12,500 nt of DNA from Trachelipus rathkii (Eukaryota > Arthropoda > Malacostraca > Isopoda > Trachelipodidae): assembly GCA_015478945.1 (NCBI GenBank), contig JABUQX010022262.1, positions 1-12,500 of the forward strand, given 5' to 3'. A program made the position numbers and the translations under genes. Position 1 is the first letter of the stretch; each line of letters begins with the position of its first letter. Shown here piece by piece: positions 1 through 7,428 of the stretch. The notes below the pieces were generated by a model. The model was not told the origin of the DNA and searched no databases. It was given only the letters and a program-made list of their open reading frames with translations.

Positions 1-63
1 CTCTCCGCTTTACTGTTTTAACTCTCTGCTTTACTGTTTAATTCTCTGCTTTACTGCTTTAAC
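1..63 (-). repeat. Outer 21-bp-type array (GTTAAAGCAGTAAAGCAGAGA family), inverted copy
   Basis: Three near-copies of CTCTGCTTTACTGTTTTAA lie here. This is the reverse complement of the array that begins at 4816. It starts at the window edge, so the number of copies is unknown. Confidence 0.85.
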
Positions 64-228
64 TCATATATTTATAAATTATGTTTTCTTTAATTTATTT
101 AATTATTTTTATGTATATTTATATATTATTTTAAATTATTTTTATTATTTTATATTTTTATTATTTTTATTATACTAGTGTTATTTACTTCATGCCAATT
201 GTTATTATTATATTAGAAAACACAATAA

Positions 229-459
229 CACACCACACACACACACACACAAACACACCACACACACACACACACACACAACACACAGACACACACACAC
301 CACACTTACACTTATACACACTTCACTATGACACTTATACCACACATCACTATACACTTATTACACACATATCATTATACACTATACATACCCATAGACA
401 CTTACATTTACAATTACACCACACACACACACCACACACACACACACACCCCGACACAC
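229..459 (+). repeat. (CA)n microsatellites flanking a degenerate CA/ACTTATAC stretch
   Basis: Near-pure CA runs occupy about 229-305 and 415-459. Between them are imperfect CACTTATAC, CACTATACA and CATAGACACTTACA motifs. The whole is the mirror of the TG-rich stretch 4425-4661 in the opposite arm. A 107-codon open frame here (192-515) is only translated repeat, rich in His and Thr. Confidence 0.9.
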
Positions 460-1090
460 TCACTTACACATATAACGGTATAAAATTTATTAAAACATAT
501 TTATGTTTTAATTAAAAAACGTACATTTAATATTACTCAGTTCAAAATACAACTTAAAATTATATTCAAAAGTTTTAAAACTATCTATAATAAATCAAAA
601 CATTATCTTTGAACAAAAGAATTTTATTATTAACTGGTAATACTTTTTGTTATAAATATTATAACTATCAAGTTTTAAAATAACTTTTACAAAATTTTAT
701 GAAATTTTATTAAAAACATATATTTACGTACCTAAAGCAATAAATCAGTAAGGTCAGGCCCCCAGCACCCCTCTACATTCAAGCTATTTGCCTACCGTTG
801 TTCTCTTTTGATGCATAAACTGTCCTTTACATCATTCTTTAGCCATGTAATAAGTATAAAAATAACAAATAAGTTCTTCTCTGCTACATAACATTATTTT
901 ATTAAAATCAGCTAAGTTTTTATTTAAAAATAACAATTATTCACTTACATTTAGATTATCCACTCGATGTTAACTAAAAATATTTCAAAGTTTTTTTAAA
1001 TAATTCAGGTTTCTTATTATTATTATTATCTATGTAACCATTGACAATCCATCACGAGAGAACACAACAACCCCCCGCACTCTTTACAGA
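460..1090 (+). other. AT-rich non-coding arm sequence
   Basis: This is moderately complex AT-rich sequence with no convincing open frame on either strand. It is mirrored at about 3840-4430. A short GC-richer island around 750-775 (GGCCCCCAGCACCCCTCTAC) corresponds to 4112-4135 on the other arm. Confidence 0.7.
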
Positions 1091-1094
1091 TACG

Positions 1095-1335
1095 AAACTG
1101 ACCTCTCTCTCGGTAAAATGTGTTGAAATAACTACTTTAGGTCTAAATTAGGATAATCCTTTTTGTAACCCGAGGCGATTTAAGCCTAATTCCAGGTCAA
1201 AATATATTTCAAACTGACCTTTTTCTGTAAAATGTGGTGCAATAACTACATTAGGCCTAAATTTAGGCCTAAATTTAGGATAATCCTTTTTGTAGACGGG
1301 CTAATTTAATCCTAATACCAGGACAAAAGGTATTT
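1095..1335 (+). repeat. Two-unit tandem duplication, about 117 bp per unit, in the left arm
   Basis: Two diverged copies begin at AACTGACCT near 1096 and near 1212. Each has the order ACTGACCT, CTGTAAAATGTG or a variant, AATAACTAC, TTAGG(C/T)CTAAATT, AGGATAATCCTTTTTGTA, TAATCCTAAT or a variant, and CCAGG(T/A)CAAAA. The second copy carries an extra 12-bp AGGCCTAAATTT unit. Both copies are present in the right arm at about 3605-3845, so the duplication came before the arm duplication. Confidence 0.85.
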
Positions 1336-1765
1336 CCCGTATAGACAAGAATCATTGTTATTTATTAAATTTTATAAAATATATTTCCAACTGAAACATG
1401 CTGGACCGGAAAGATCCTTTAAGCAGGTAAAAGGAAATGTTTTCCTTACTTGTGATTGTCAGGGGTAATCCGTATCTCTATATGACATCGTATGTGATTG
1501 GTCGAGAAATTATTTTATCGTCTTTTGAAATTAACTTTGTTCTTTAAACTGTATTGAGCAGGGTGTGGGTTTTTATTATCTATTTAGACCGCAAACTCAT
1601 GTTTAAAATCATTAGTTCATTTTAGCTGTTACTGCACAATTACTTGATTTGTATTAAAATGTTTTATTTTACTAAGTGATATCATATTATAATATACTTA
1701 CATTGAGAATAATTATTAATTTCACTAGAATAGATAATAATTTAATTCACTAGTCATAAGCTAAC
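1336..1765 (+). other. AT-rich non-coding arm sequence
   Basis: No gene is seen. The stretch is mirrored at about 3165-3605. It includes conserved patches such as CATATGACATCG-like sequence around 1480-1495 and a run near 1550 matching GCTCAAATACAGTTTAAAG of the other arm. Confidence 0.65.
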
Positions 1766-1880
1766 CACCAGCTCAGCATGAGGCCCCACCGCCAAAGGCA
1801 GCCAACCCCCGCACCCGCCGCGTCCCGCCCGCCGTGTTCCCCGCCGCCCGCGTGCGCCCGCAGCGCAATATTTCCGCGTT
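1766..1880 (-). repeat. GC-rich block, copy 1 (inverted)
   Basis: A sharply bounded GC-rich island sits in AT-rich DNA. Read on the minus strand it goes from CGCGGAAATATTGCG through GCGGGCGCACGCGG and GGGTGCGGGG to GGCTGCCTTTGGCGG. It is homologous to 3013-3165 and more weakly to 5902-5975. It forms the inner end of the left arm, and homology with the right arm stops at CCGCGTT around 1880. Confidence 0.85.
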
Positions 1881-1883
1881 ATT

Positions 1884-1899
1884 AAAATATATATAAATA

Positions 1900-1963
<64 letters not shown>

Positions 1964-1991
1964 TATATAATAATATATATATATATTATAT
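1884..1991 (+). repeat. (TA)n microsatellite
   Basis: Nearly pure TA from about 1900, with small interruptions (AATA) near 1955-1975. It directly borders the inner end of the left arm and has no counterpart at the inner end of the right arm. Confidence 0.95.
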
Positions 1992-2140
1992 TGTGGATTG
2001 TGGGTGAGTGTGAAGTGTTCTATGGTGAACGTTAAGTGTTATGTGTATGTGTGTAGTGTGAAAAGAGAATATAGTGTATTGTGTGTATAAGTGTAAGTGT
2101 AAGTGTCTATGGAAAGTGTAAGTGCTTATAAGTGTAAGTC
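1992..2140 (+). repeat. Degenerate GTGTAAGTGT-rich stretch (TG module)
   Basis: Imperfect repeats of GTGTAAGTGT, GTGTATAAGTG and GTGTCTATGG(A)AAGTGTAAGTGCTTATAAG. The last motif recurs at 6301-6330, and related motifs occur at 4455-4580 and, inverted, in 300-415. Confidence 0.75.
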
Positions 2141-2144
2141 ATCA

Positions 2145-2390
2145 ATTAGGTGGTATCAAAAGATGACGCCATCAAAGATGAGGCATCAAAGATGAACCAC
2201 TAAAGCAGAGGTACCAAAAGCTAAGTTATTAAAGTTGAGGCATCAAGCTGAGGCATCAAAAAGCTGAGGTATCAAAGCTGAGGCACATAAAAGCTGAGCA
2301 CAAAGTTGGGGCATCAAAACGGAGACATCAAAGTTGAGGCATCCAAATATCGAGGCATCAAAGTTGAGGGATCAAAATATTCGAGTGAGT
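2145..2390 (+). repeat. Minisatellite of CATCAAAG(T/C)TGAGG-type units, copy 1
   Basis: About fifteen degenerate units of 14-18 bp, consensus near GAGGCATCAAAGCT, run through the stretch. It ends in ATCAAAATATTCGAGTG before a TG tract. The same array and nearly the same exit sequence recur at 6020-6240. Confidence 0.88.
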
Positions 2391-2395
2391 GGGTG

Positions 2396-3005
2396 CGTAT
2401 GTGTGTGTGTGTGTGTGTATGTGTGTGTGTGTGGAGTGTGTGTGGAAAATAATAATAACAACAGCAATAATTAAAAAAACACTAAGTATAATAATAAAAT
2501 AAAAATAAAAGTTTTAATAAATTATACGCTATATGTGCAAGTGTGTGTGTGTGTGATGTGTGTGTGTGTGTGTGGGTGCGCTGTTTGTGTATGGTGTTCT
2601 AAAAATAATAACAAATTGCATGAAGTAAATAAACCCTAAGTATAATAATAAAATTAAAAATAAAAGTTTTAATAATATACGCATATGTGTAAGTGATGTG
2701 CGTGTGGTGTGTGTGTGTGTGTGTTTGTATCGTGTGCTTGTGTGTGTGTGTGGTTGTGGTTTGATTTACTGATGTATTATTATTATTTCTAAAAATAATA
2801 ATAACAATTAACATAAGTAAATAACACTAAGTATAATAATAAAATAAAAATTAAAATGTTTTAATAAATTATACGTTATATGTGTAAGTGAGTGTGTGTG
2901 TGGTGTCGTGTGTGGTGTGTGTGTGTGTGTGGTGTGTGTGTGTGGTGTGTGTGCTGGGTGTGTGTGTGTGCGTGTGAGTGTGTGTATGTGTGTTCTAAAT
3001 AATAA
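2396..3005 (+). repeat. Tandem modules: (TG)n tract plus about 95-bp AT-rich unit
   Basis: TG tracts at about 2399-2445, 2539-2576, 2696-2755 and 2883-2992 alternate with AT-rich units at about 2446-2538, 2597-2695 and 2786-2882. Each AT unit has the order TTCTAAAAATAATAATAACA, AAATAACACTAAGTATAATA, GTTTTAATAAATTATACG, ATATGTGTAAGTG. A fourth unit starts at 2993 but is cut off after about 12 bp by the GC-rich block. Partial copies of the unit lie at 4661-4705 and 4373-4420 and, inverted, at 179-225 and 466-510. Open frames on both strands here are translated repeat. Confidence 0.88.
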
Positions 3006-3165
3006 TTCCCGCGGGAATATTGCGCCTGCGGGCGCACGCGGCGGGCGGAACGCGGAAATATTGCGCCTGCGGGCGCACGCGGAGGGTGGGGACGCGGCGG
3101 GACGCACCAGCGGGTGCGGGGTTGGCTGCCTTTGCGGGTGGGGCTCATTCTGAGCCCTGGTGGTC
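3006..3165 (+). repeat. GC-rich block, copy 2, with internal 41-bp tandem duplication
   Basis: It opens with the perfect palindrome TTCCCGCGGGAA (3006-3017). AATATTGCGCCTGCGGGCGC then occurs at 3016 and again at 3057, a 41-bp period. It continues through GGGTGCGGGG, GGCTGCCTTTGCGGGTGG and GCCCTGGTGG. The left arm has only one of the two 41-bp units, so the extra unit arose, or was lost, after the arms separated. Confidence 0.88.
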
Positions 3166-3604
3166 TACTATAAATCTAGTGAATAAATTATTATCTATTC
3201 TCTAGTGAAAGTAATAATTATTCCTCAATGTAAGTATTTATTATAAATAGGATATACACTTAGTAAAAATAAAAACACTTTTATACAAATCAGATAACTT
3301 GTGCACCGCTTAACAGCCTAAAATGACTATGATTTTAAAAATGAGTTTGGTCTAAGAAGATAATAAAACAGCACACCTGCTCAAATACAGTTTAAAGAAC
3401 AAAGTTAATTTTTCAAAAGACGATAAAATAATGCTCGACTAATCACATACGATGTCATATAGAGATAAGGATTACCCCCGACCAATCACAAGTAAGGCAA
3501 ACATTTCCTTTTTACCTGCTTAAAGGATCTTACCGATCAGCATGTTTCAATGAAAATATATGTTATAAAAATAATATAACAAGTTCTTGTCATACGGGAA
3601 ATAC
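3166..3604 (-). other. AT-rich non-coding arm sequence
   Basis: Counterpart of 1336-1765. No coding potential is visible on either strand. Confidence 0.65.
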
Positions 3605-3845
3605 TTTTTTGACCTGGTATGTAGGATTAAATAGCCCTCTACAAAAGGATTATCCTAAATTTAGGCCTAAATTTAGGCCTAATGTAGTTATTGCACCACA
3701 TTTTACAGAAAAAGGTCAGTTTGAAATATATTTTGACCTGGAATTAGGCTTAAATCGCCCCGGGTACAAAAAGGATTACCCTAAATTTAGACCTAAAGTA
3801 GTGTATTTCAACACATTTTACAGAGAGAGAGGTCAGTTTCGTATC
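3605..3845 (-). repeat. Two-unit tandem duplication, right-arm counterpart
   Basis: Reverse complement of 1095-1335, with the same two units and the same extra AGGCCTAAATTT insertion at 3661-3682. Differences from the left arm are mostly single-base indels in homopolymer runs. Confidence 0.85.
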
Positions 3846-4424
3846 TGTAAAGAGTGCGGGTTGTTGTGTTTTTTCGTGATGGATTGTCAATGTACATAGA
3901 TAATATAATAATAAAGAAAACCCGAATTATTTAAAAAACTTTAAATGTAAGTGAATAATTGTTATTTTTAAATAAAAACTTAGAATGATTTTAATAAAAT
4001 ACATGTTATGTTAGCAGGGAAGAACTTATTGTGTTATTTTTATACTTATTACATGGCTAAAGATGATTTAAAGCAGTTAGTCAAGAGAACAAAACGTGGC
4101 ATAGCTTGGTGTAAAGGGGTGCTGGGGGCTGACTTAACCTGATTTATTGCTTTTAAGGTACGTAAAAGATATGTTTTGATAAAATTTCATAAAATTTTAG
4201 TAAAAAGTTATTTTAAAACTTGATAGTTATAAAATTTATAAACAAAACAGTATTAACAGTTAATAATAAATTCTTTGTTCAAAGATAATGTTTGATTTAT
4301 TATAGAAGTTTAAGAAACTTTGAAATTAATTTTAGTTGTATTTGAATGATAATATAAAAATTGGGTTGTTTAATTAAAACATAAAAGGTTTTAATTTAAA
4401 TTCATACGTTATATGTTAAGTGAC
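3846..4424 (-). other. AT-rich non-coding arm sequence
   Basis: Counterpart of about 460-1090. No gene is visible. The end of a TG-module AT unit is recognisable at 4373-4420 (TTAAAACATAAAAGGTTTTAA, then CATACGTTATATG). Confidence 0.65.
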
Positions 4425-4661
4425 TATGTGGCGTGGGTGGTGTGTGTGGGTGTGGTGTGTATAAGTGCTAAATGTAGTTGTCTAGGGTAAAATGTAAGTT
4501 CAATAGTGAATGTGTGGATAAGTGTCATAGTGAATGTGTGTGTATAAGTGTTCATAGTGAATGTGTGTATAAGTGTAAGTGTGTGTGTGTGGTGTGGTGT
4601 TGTGCGTGTTGTGTGTGTGTGTGTGGTGGTGTGTGTGTGTGTTGTGTGTGTATGTGTGTTC
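4425..4661 (+). repeat. TG-rich degenerate array and (TG)n tracts
   Basis: Imperfect AGTGAATGTGTG, TATAAGTGT and CATAGTGAATGTG repeats lead into TG runs at about 4575-4661. Mirrors the CA-rich stretch of the left arm. The 84-codon open frame at 4478-4732 is Cys/Val/Cys repeat translation. Confidence 0.88.
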
Positions 4662-4790
4662 TAAATAATAATAACAATAGGCATGAAGTAAATAACACTA
4701 AGTATAAAAAAAAAATAATAAAAATAAAATAATAAAAAAAATAAAAATAATAATAAAAATAAATAAAAATAATAATAAAAATAAATAAAA

Positions 4791-5237
4791 GAAAACATAA
4801 TGTTAATAAATATATGAGTTAAAGCAGTAAAGCAGAGAATTAAAACAGTAAAGAGAGAGTTAAAAACCAGCTAAAGCGGAGAGTTAAAGACGAGTAAAAC
4901 AATGAGTTAAAGCAGTAAAGCAGAAAGTTAAAGCAGTTAAAAACATGAGTTAAAGCAGTAAAGCAGAAGTTAAAGCAGTAAAGCAGAGAGTTAAAGCAGT
5001 TACAAACATGACGTAAAGCAGTAAAGCAAAAGTTAAAGCAGTAAAACATGAGTGTAAAGGCAGTAAAGCGAGAAAGTTATAAGCAGCTAAAGCAAAAGTA
5101 AAACAAAGGCATACTAAGCCCCTAGGTGTAATAACAACGCTCTATTGTTTACTGCTTTACTGCTTTAAGGTTATGGTAAAGTATATGTTTTTAAATAAAA
5201 TTTCGTACAATTTATAAAATAAATGGTTTATATAACC
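4791..5237 (+). repeat. Direct duplication, copy A, with GTTAAAGCAGTAAAGCAGAGA array
   Basis: It starts with GAAAACATAATGTTAATAAA, then a long 21-bp-type array of GTTAAAGCAGTAAAGCAGAGA variants to about 5100. After that come ACAAAGGCATAC, CCTAG and ATAACA motifs around 5105-5135, and AAAATTTCGTAC with ATAACCGAAA near 5199-5240. The same order recurs in 5356-5607 at an offset of 565 bp with a shorter array. A short reversed TTTACTGCTTTACTGCTTTAA sits at 5148-5168. The minus-strand frame 4840-5049 is repeat translation. Confidence 0.85.
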
Positions 5238-5355
5238 GAAACTCTGTGTGTTTTTATTCTTAAAATACAAATTAAAAATAAAAAAAGTATTAAAACAAAA
5301 ATAAAAATAGAAATAATAAATAAAAAGTATTAAAACAAAATAAAAAAATAAAAAA
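5238..5355 (+). other. A-rich linker between direct copies
   Basis: Almost only A and T, with AAATAAAAATA and AAGTATTAAAACAAAA repeated at about 5286 and 5326. The overlapping minus-strand frame 5157-5363 is a Phe/Tyr-rich product of AT-rich DNA and not a gene. Confidence 0.7.
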
Positions 5356-5607
5356 GAAAACATAATGTTAATAAATATATAAGTTAAAGCAGTAAAGCAG
5401 AGAGTTAAAGCAGTAAAGCAGAGAGTTAAAGCAGTAAAGCAGAAAAGTTAAAGCAGTTAAAGCAGAAAAACAAAGGCATACAATCCGCCTAGTTTAGGTA
5501 ATAACACATCTCATTGTATTACTAAATTACTTAATCAAGACGTATGAATGTTAATGTTTTTAGTAAAATTTCGCGCATAACCGAAATAAAATAAAATGGT
5601 TATATAT
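5356..5607 (+). repeat. Direct duplication, copy B
   Basis: Same order as 4791-5237: GAAAACATAATGTTAATAAA, a shorter GTTAAAGCAGTAAAGCAGAGA array at about 5383-5466, ACAAAGGCATAC, CCTAGTTTAGGTAATAACA, then AAAATTTCGCGC and ATAACCGAAA. The last two motifs are rearranged relative to copy A. Confidence 0.82.
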
Positions 5608-5788
5608 CAGTCAATATTTTCTTTCTTCTCCCCCCCCCCCTAACATACCAAGTTTAAAAAATTTATTGAAATTAAAAAATTATGTAGGAAAGTATTAATA
5701 AGAAATAAATTTAATAAATATATTGTTAATAATAGGTCTGTGAATTATGAGTTACAGTTTTAGGTTTGCGAAAATGTTTTTAATAAAA
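5608..5788 (+). other. AT-rich spacer with a C11 homopolymer
   Basis: A run of eleven C lies at 5630-5640 in otherwise AT-rich, non-repetitive sequence. No gene is seen. Confidence 0.7.
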
Positions 5789-5892
5789 ATGTTTAAGTAT
5801 GAAATAAAAATGAATGGCTCATAGTATATTTGAAACGAAATTCTTTGAAATGTTTAAGTATGAAATAAAAATGAATGACTTATAGTATATAT
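5789..5892 (+). repeat. 61-bp tandem duplication
   Basis: ATGTTTAAGTATGAAATAAA starts at 5789 and again at 5850. Both continue with AATGAATG(G/A)CT(C/T)ATAGTATAT. Two units, the second entering an AT stretch at about 5890. Confidence 0.88.
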
Positions 5893-5901
5893 ATTTTTCA
5901 T

Positions 5902-5980
5902 TCGCGCGGCGGGTCACACCTGTGGGTGCGGGGCCTCCATCCTTTGCGGGGAGTGGGCTTGCTGCGCCCTGGTGGGCAGC
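5902..5980 (+). repeat. GC-rich block, copy 3
   Basis: CGCGCGGCGGGTCACACC, GGGTGCGGGG, CCTTTGCGGGG, GGGCTTGCTGCGCCCTGGTG follow the same order as 3101-3165. It is shorter and more diverged and lacks the CGCCTGCGGGCGCACGCG part. Confidence 0.75.
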
Positions 5981-6019
5981 TTATGAACTTGGGAAGACAT
6001 TAATATTAACTCTGTTCTA

Positions 6020-6240
6020 TGATGTGGGAAGAGATGAGCCATCAAAGTGATTTCATCAAAGATGAAATATCAATTTATAGCCAACAAAGAGGACGTCATC
6101 AAAGATGAGTCATCAAGGATGAACCTTCAGAAGTTGAGGCATCAATGCTGAGACATTAATGCTGAGGCATCAATGCTGAGGCATCAATGCTTCGGCATCA
6201 ATGCTTCGGCATTAATGCTGAGGCATCAAAATATCGAGTG
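6020..6240 (+). repeat. Minisatellite of CATCAA-GCTGAGG units, copy 2
   Basis: Degenerate units GATGAGTCATCAAGGATGAA, GAGGCATCAATGCT and similar; the last six or so are very regular (15-16 bp). It ends with GAGGCATCAAAATATCGAGTG, almost the same exit as the array at 2145-2390. Confidence 0.88.
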
Positions 6241-6340
6241 TGTGAGTGTAAGGTAAGTTACCTGGCCTGTGGGTGAGTGTAGTTGTATATGGTTTAATTA
6301 AGTGTCTATGGAGAGTGTAAGTGCTTATAAGAGTGTTATA
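6241..6340 (+). repeat. TG module, degenerate copy
   Basis: GTGAGTGTAAGG, GTGGGTGAGTGTAGTTG and GTGTCTATGGAGAGTGTAAG at 6301 correspond to motifs at 1992-2130, with no long pure TG run. Confidence 0.7.
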
Positions 6341-6477
6341 AAAAATACTAACTCATAGTAGGAAGCACTCTAGCAGATTGTAATATACACAATCGATTCC
6401 TGCATACCTTATAACCTAGGGTAACACCCCTATTTGGCTATTTCTAGGCTCAGGGGAGGCTAAAAAAGGCTTGAAAA

Positions 6478-6625
6478 AGTGGCACTCAGGTGGCACTATG
6501 TGGCACCTCACTTGGCACTATGTGCACTCACTTGGCACTCATCTGGCACTCACTTGGGACTCATTGGCACTCATTGGCACTCACTTGGCACTCACCTGAG
6601 CACTCACCTGGCACTCATCTAATAC
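6478..6625 (+). repeat. Minisatellite of CTTGGCACTCA units
   Basis: About a dozen copies of TGGCACTCAC(T/C) or TGGCACTATG, 10-12 bp each, with decaying copies at both ends. Confidence 0.92.
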
Positions 6626-6689
6626 TCATAGAACCCTAATAGAACATCACTAGATACTCCGTACGGTGATTGGGAACCATCAAAGCAAT

Positions 6690-7170
6690 CAAGTTACGTG
6701 GGCAAAAAATGACCCATGGTATATGTAAGTTCAAAGGCTAAAATATCATGGTCAAACAAGGTAAAGACATCAAAAACGGGCTAAGTCCCTAAAGGAAGAA
6801 CAAAAAATTACCGTGGGTCAAATTTGACCCACGGTATATGGCAAGTAAAAGCCGAAATACTCAATGGTCCAAACAAGGTAAAGACATCAAAAAAATAGGG
6901 CTATAGGCCCCTAAAGGAAGATCAAAAAATTAACCGTGGTCAAAATTGACCCATGGAATACCCAAGGGTTGATAAAAATTACCGTGGGCCAAAAATTGAC
7001 CCATGGAAGACCAAAGGGTAGCCAAAAATTACCGTGGGCAAAAAATTGACCCATGGAAGACCAAAGGGTTGTCGAAATATCATGGTCAAACAAGGTAACG
7101 ACATCAAAAAGGGCTAAGCCCCTAAAGGAAGATCAAAAATTACCGTGGGCAAAAATGGCCCACGGTCGAA
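6690..7170 (+). repeat. Tandem array of CCGTGGG...CCCAYGG hairpin units
   Basis: Six quasi-palindromes lie here. Left halves are at about 6696, 6811, 6932, 6981, 7031 and 7142; right halves GACCCATGG, GACCCACGG or GGCCCACGG at about 6711, 6826, 6949, 6998, 7048 and 7157. The copy at 6809-6836 is a perfect 28-bp palindrome. A longer unit of about 117 bp adds CAAGGTAAAGACATCAAAAA, GGGCTAAGCCCCT and AAAGGAAGATCAAAAA between hairpins. A 49-50 bp subunit (GGAAGACCAAAGGGTTG-linked) is amplified at 6932-7070. The minus-strand frame 6911-7093 is translation of this array. Confidence 0.9.
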
Positions 7171-7207
7171 AAAAATTAGGGGCGTAAAATAGGGGTGTAA
7201 TACGTAC

Positions 7208-7256
7208 AACGGTTGCTGACGCAACCGTTTGGCGCAACCCTTCTTCGAAGGGTTGC
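7208..7256 (+). repeat. Two adjacent perfect hairpins containing GGTTGC
   Basis: AACGGTTGC (7208-7216) pairs with GCAACCGTT (7221-7229) around a TGAC loop. Then GCAACCCTTC (7234-7243) pairs with GAAGGGTTGC (7247-7256) around a 3-base loop. Not followed by a T-run and not next to a gene, so a transcription terminator is not supported. Confidence 0.85.
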
Positions 7257-7262
7257 AAAAAA

Positions 7263-7381
7263 TTAGGGTTGCCGTAAAATTAGGGTTCTCAAAAAATTAG
7301 GGTTCTCAAAAAATTAGGGTTCTCAAAAAATTAGGGTTCTCAAAAAATTAGGGTTCTCAAAAAATTAGGGTTCTCAAAAAA
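7263..7381 (+). repeat. 17-bp array TTAGGGTTCTCAAAAAA, seven units in register
   Basis: TTAGGGTT starts at 7263, 7280, 7297, 7314, 7331, 7348 and 7365, always 17 bp apart. Six units are TTAGGGTTCTC plus an A-run; the first is TTAGGGTTGCCGTAAAA. Near-identity of units implies recent expansion. Confidence 0.96.
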
Positions 7382-7428
7382 TACCGTGGGCCAAAAATGA
7401 CCCATGGAAGACCAAAGGGTTGGCCGAA
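7382..7428 (+). repeat. Isolated CCGTGGG...CCCATGG hairpin unit
   Basis: ACCGTGGGCC at 7383 and GACCCATGGAAGACCAAAGG at 7399 repeat the 50-bp subunit of 6932-7070, placed after the 17-bp array. Confidence 0.85.

Larger units (their letters stand above)
1..1880 (+). repeat. Left arm of a large imperfect inverted repeat
   Basis: Read as reverse complement, this stretch matches 3049-4883 almost throughout. Paired landmarks: the CTCTCCGCTTTA start at 1 with 4883; AACTCATATATTTA at 60 with 4820; TTGACAATCCAT at 1041-1052 with 3879-3890; the AGGCCTAAATTT repeats at 1251 with 3682; the GC-rich block at 1766-1880 with 3049-3165. Paired coordinates sum to about 4884 at the outside and about 4930 further in, so the arms differ by small indels. 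By eye the match is above 90 percent in 1041-1335 and lower around 740-870. The match is still good at base 1, so the arm probably continues upstream of the window. No gene was found inside it. Confidence 0.93.
3049..4883 (-). repeat. Right arm of the large inverted repeat
   Basis: Reverse complement of 1-1880 with numerous single-base and short indels. The outer limit at 4883 is only where the partner leaves the window. The inner limit is the point where the second GC-rich unit stops matching the left arm. An open frame at 3609-3899 (96 codons) lies across the duplicated AGGCCTAAATTT segment and has no recognisable domain. Confidence 0.93.

Noticed and set aside
192..515. 107-codon open frame rich in Thr and His
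   Set aside because: It is the translation of (CA)n and related repeats; no domain and mirrored by non-coding TG sequence.
2599..3205. Several open frames on both strands over the TG tracts and GC-rich block
   Set aside because: They are products of TG/CA repeat and GC-rich tandem units, overlap in several frames and show no protein-like composition.
3609..3899. 96-codon frame in the right arm
   Set aside because: It arises from the duplicated repeat unit (KDYPKFRPK occurring twice); the left arm copy is frameshifted, and no domain is recognisable.
1..4883. Palindrome as a plain sequencing hairpin artefact
   Set aside because: The arms differ by many substitutions and indels, one arm has an extra 41-bp unit, and the spacer is unrelated to either arm in part. 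A real duplication is more likely, though polishing errors remain possible.
6690..7170. Possible CRISPR-like array of palindromic repeats
   Set aside because: Repeat sequence and spacing vary, the intervals are themselves repeats, and the window is eukaryotic with no cas-type gene.
7263..7381. Telomeric repeat because of TTAGGG
   Set aside because: The period is 17 bp with TTCTC and A-runs between; it is an interstitial minisatellite.
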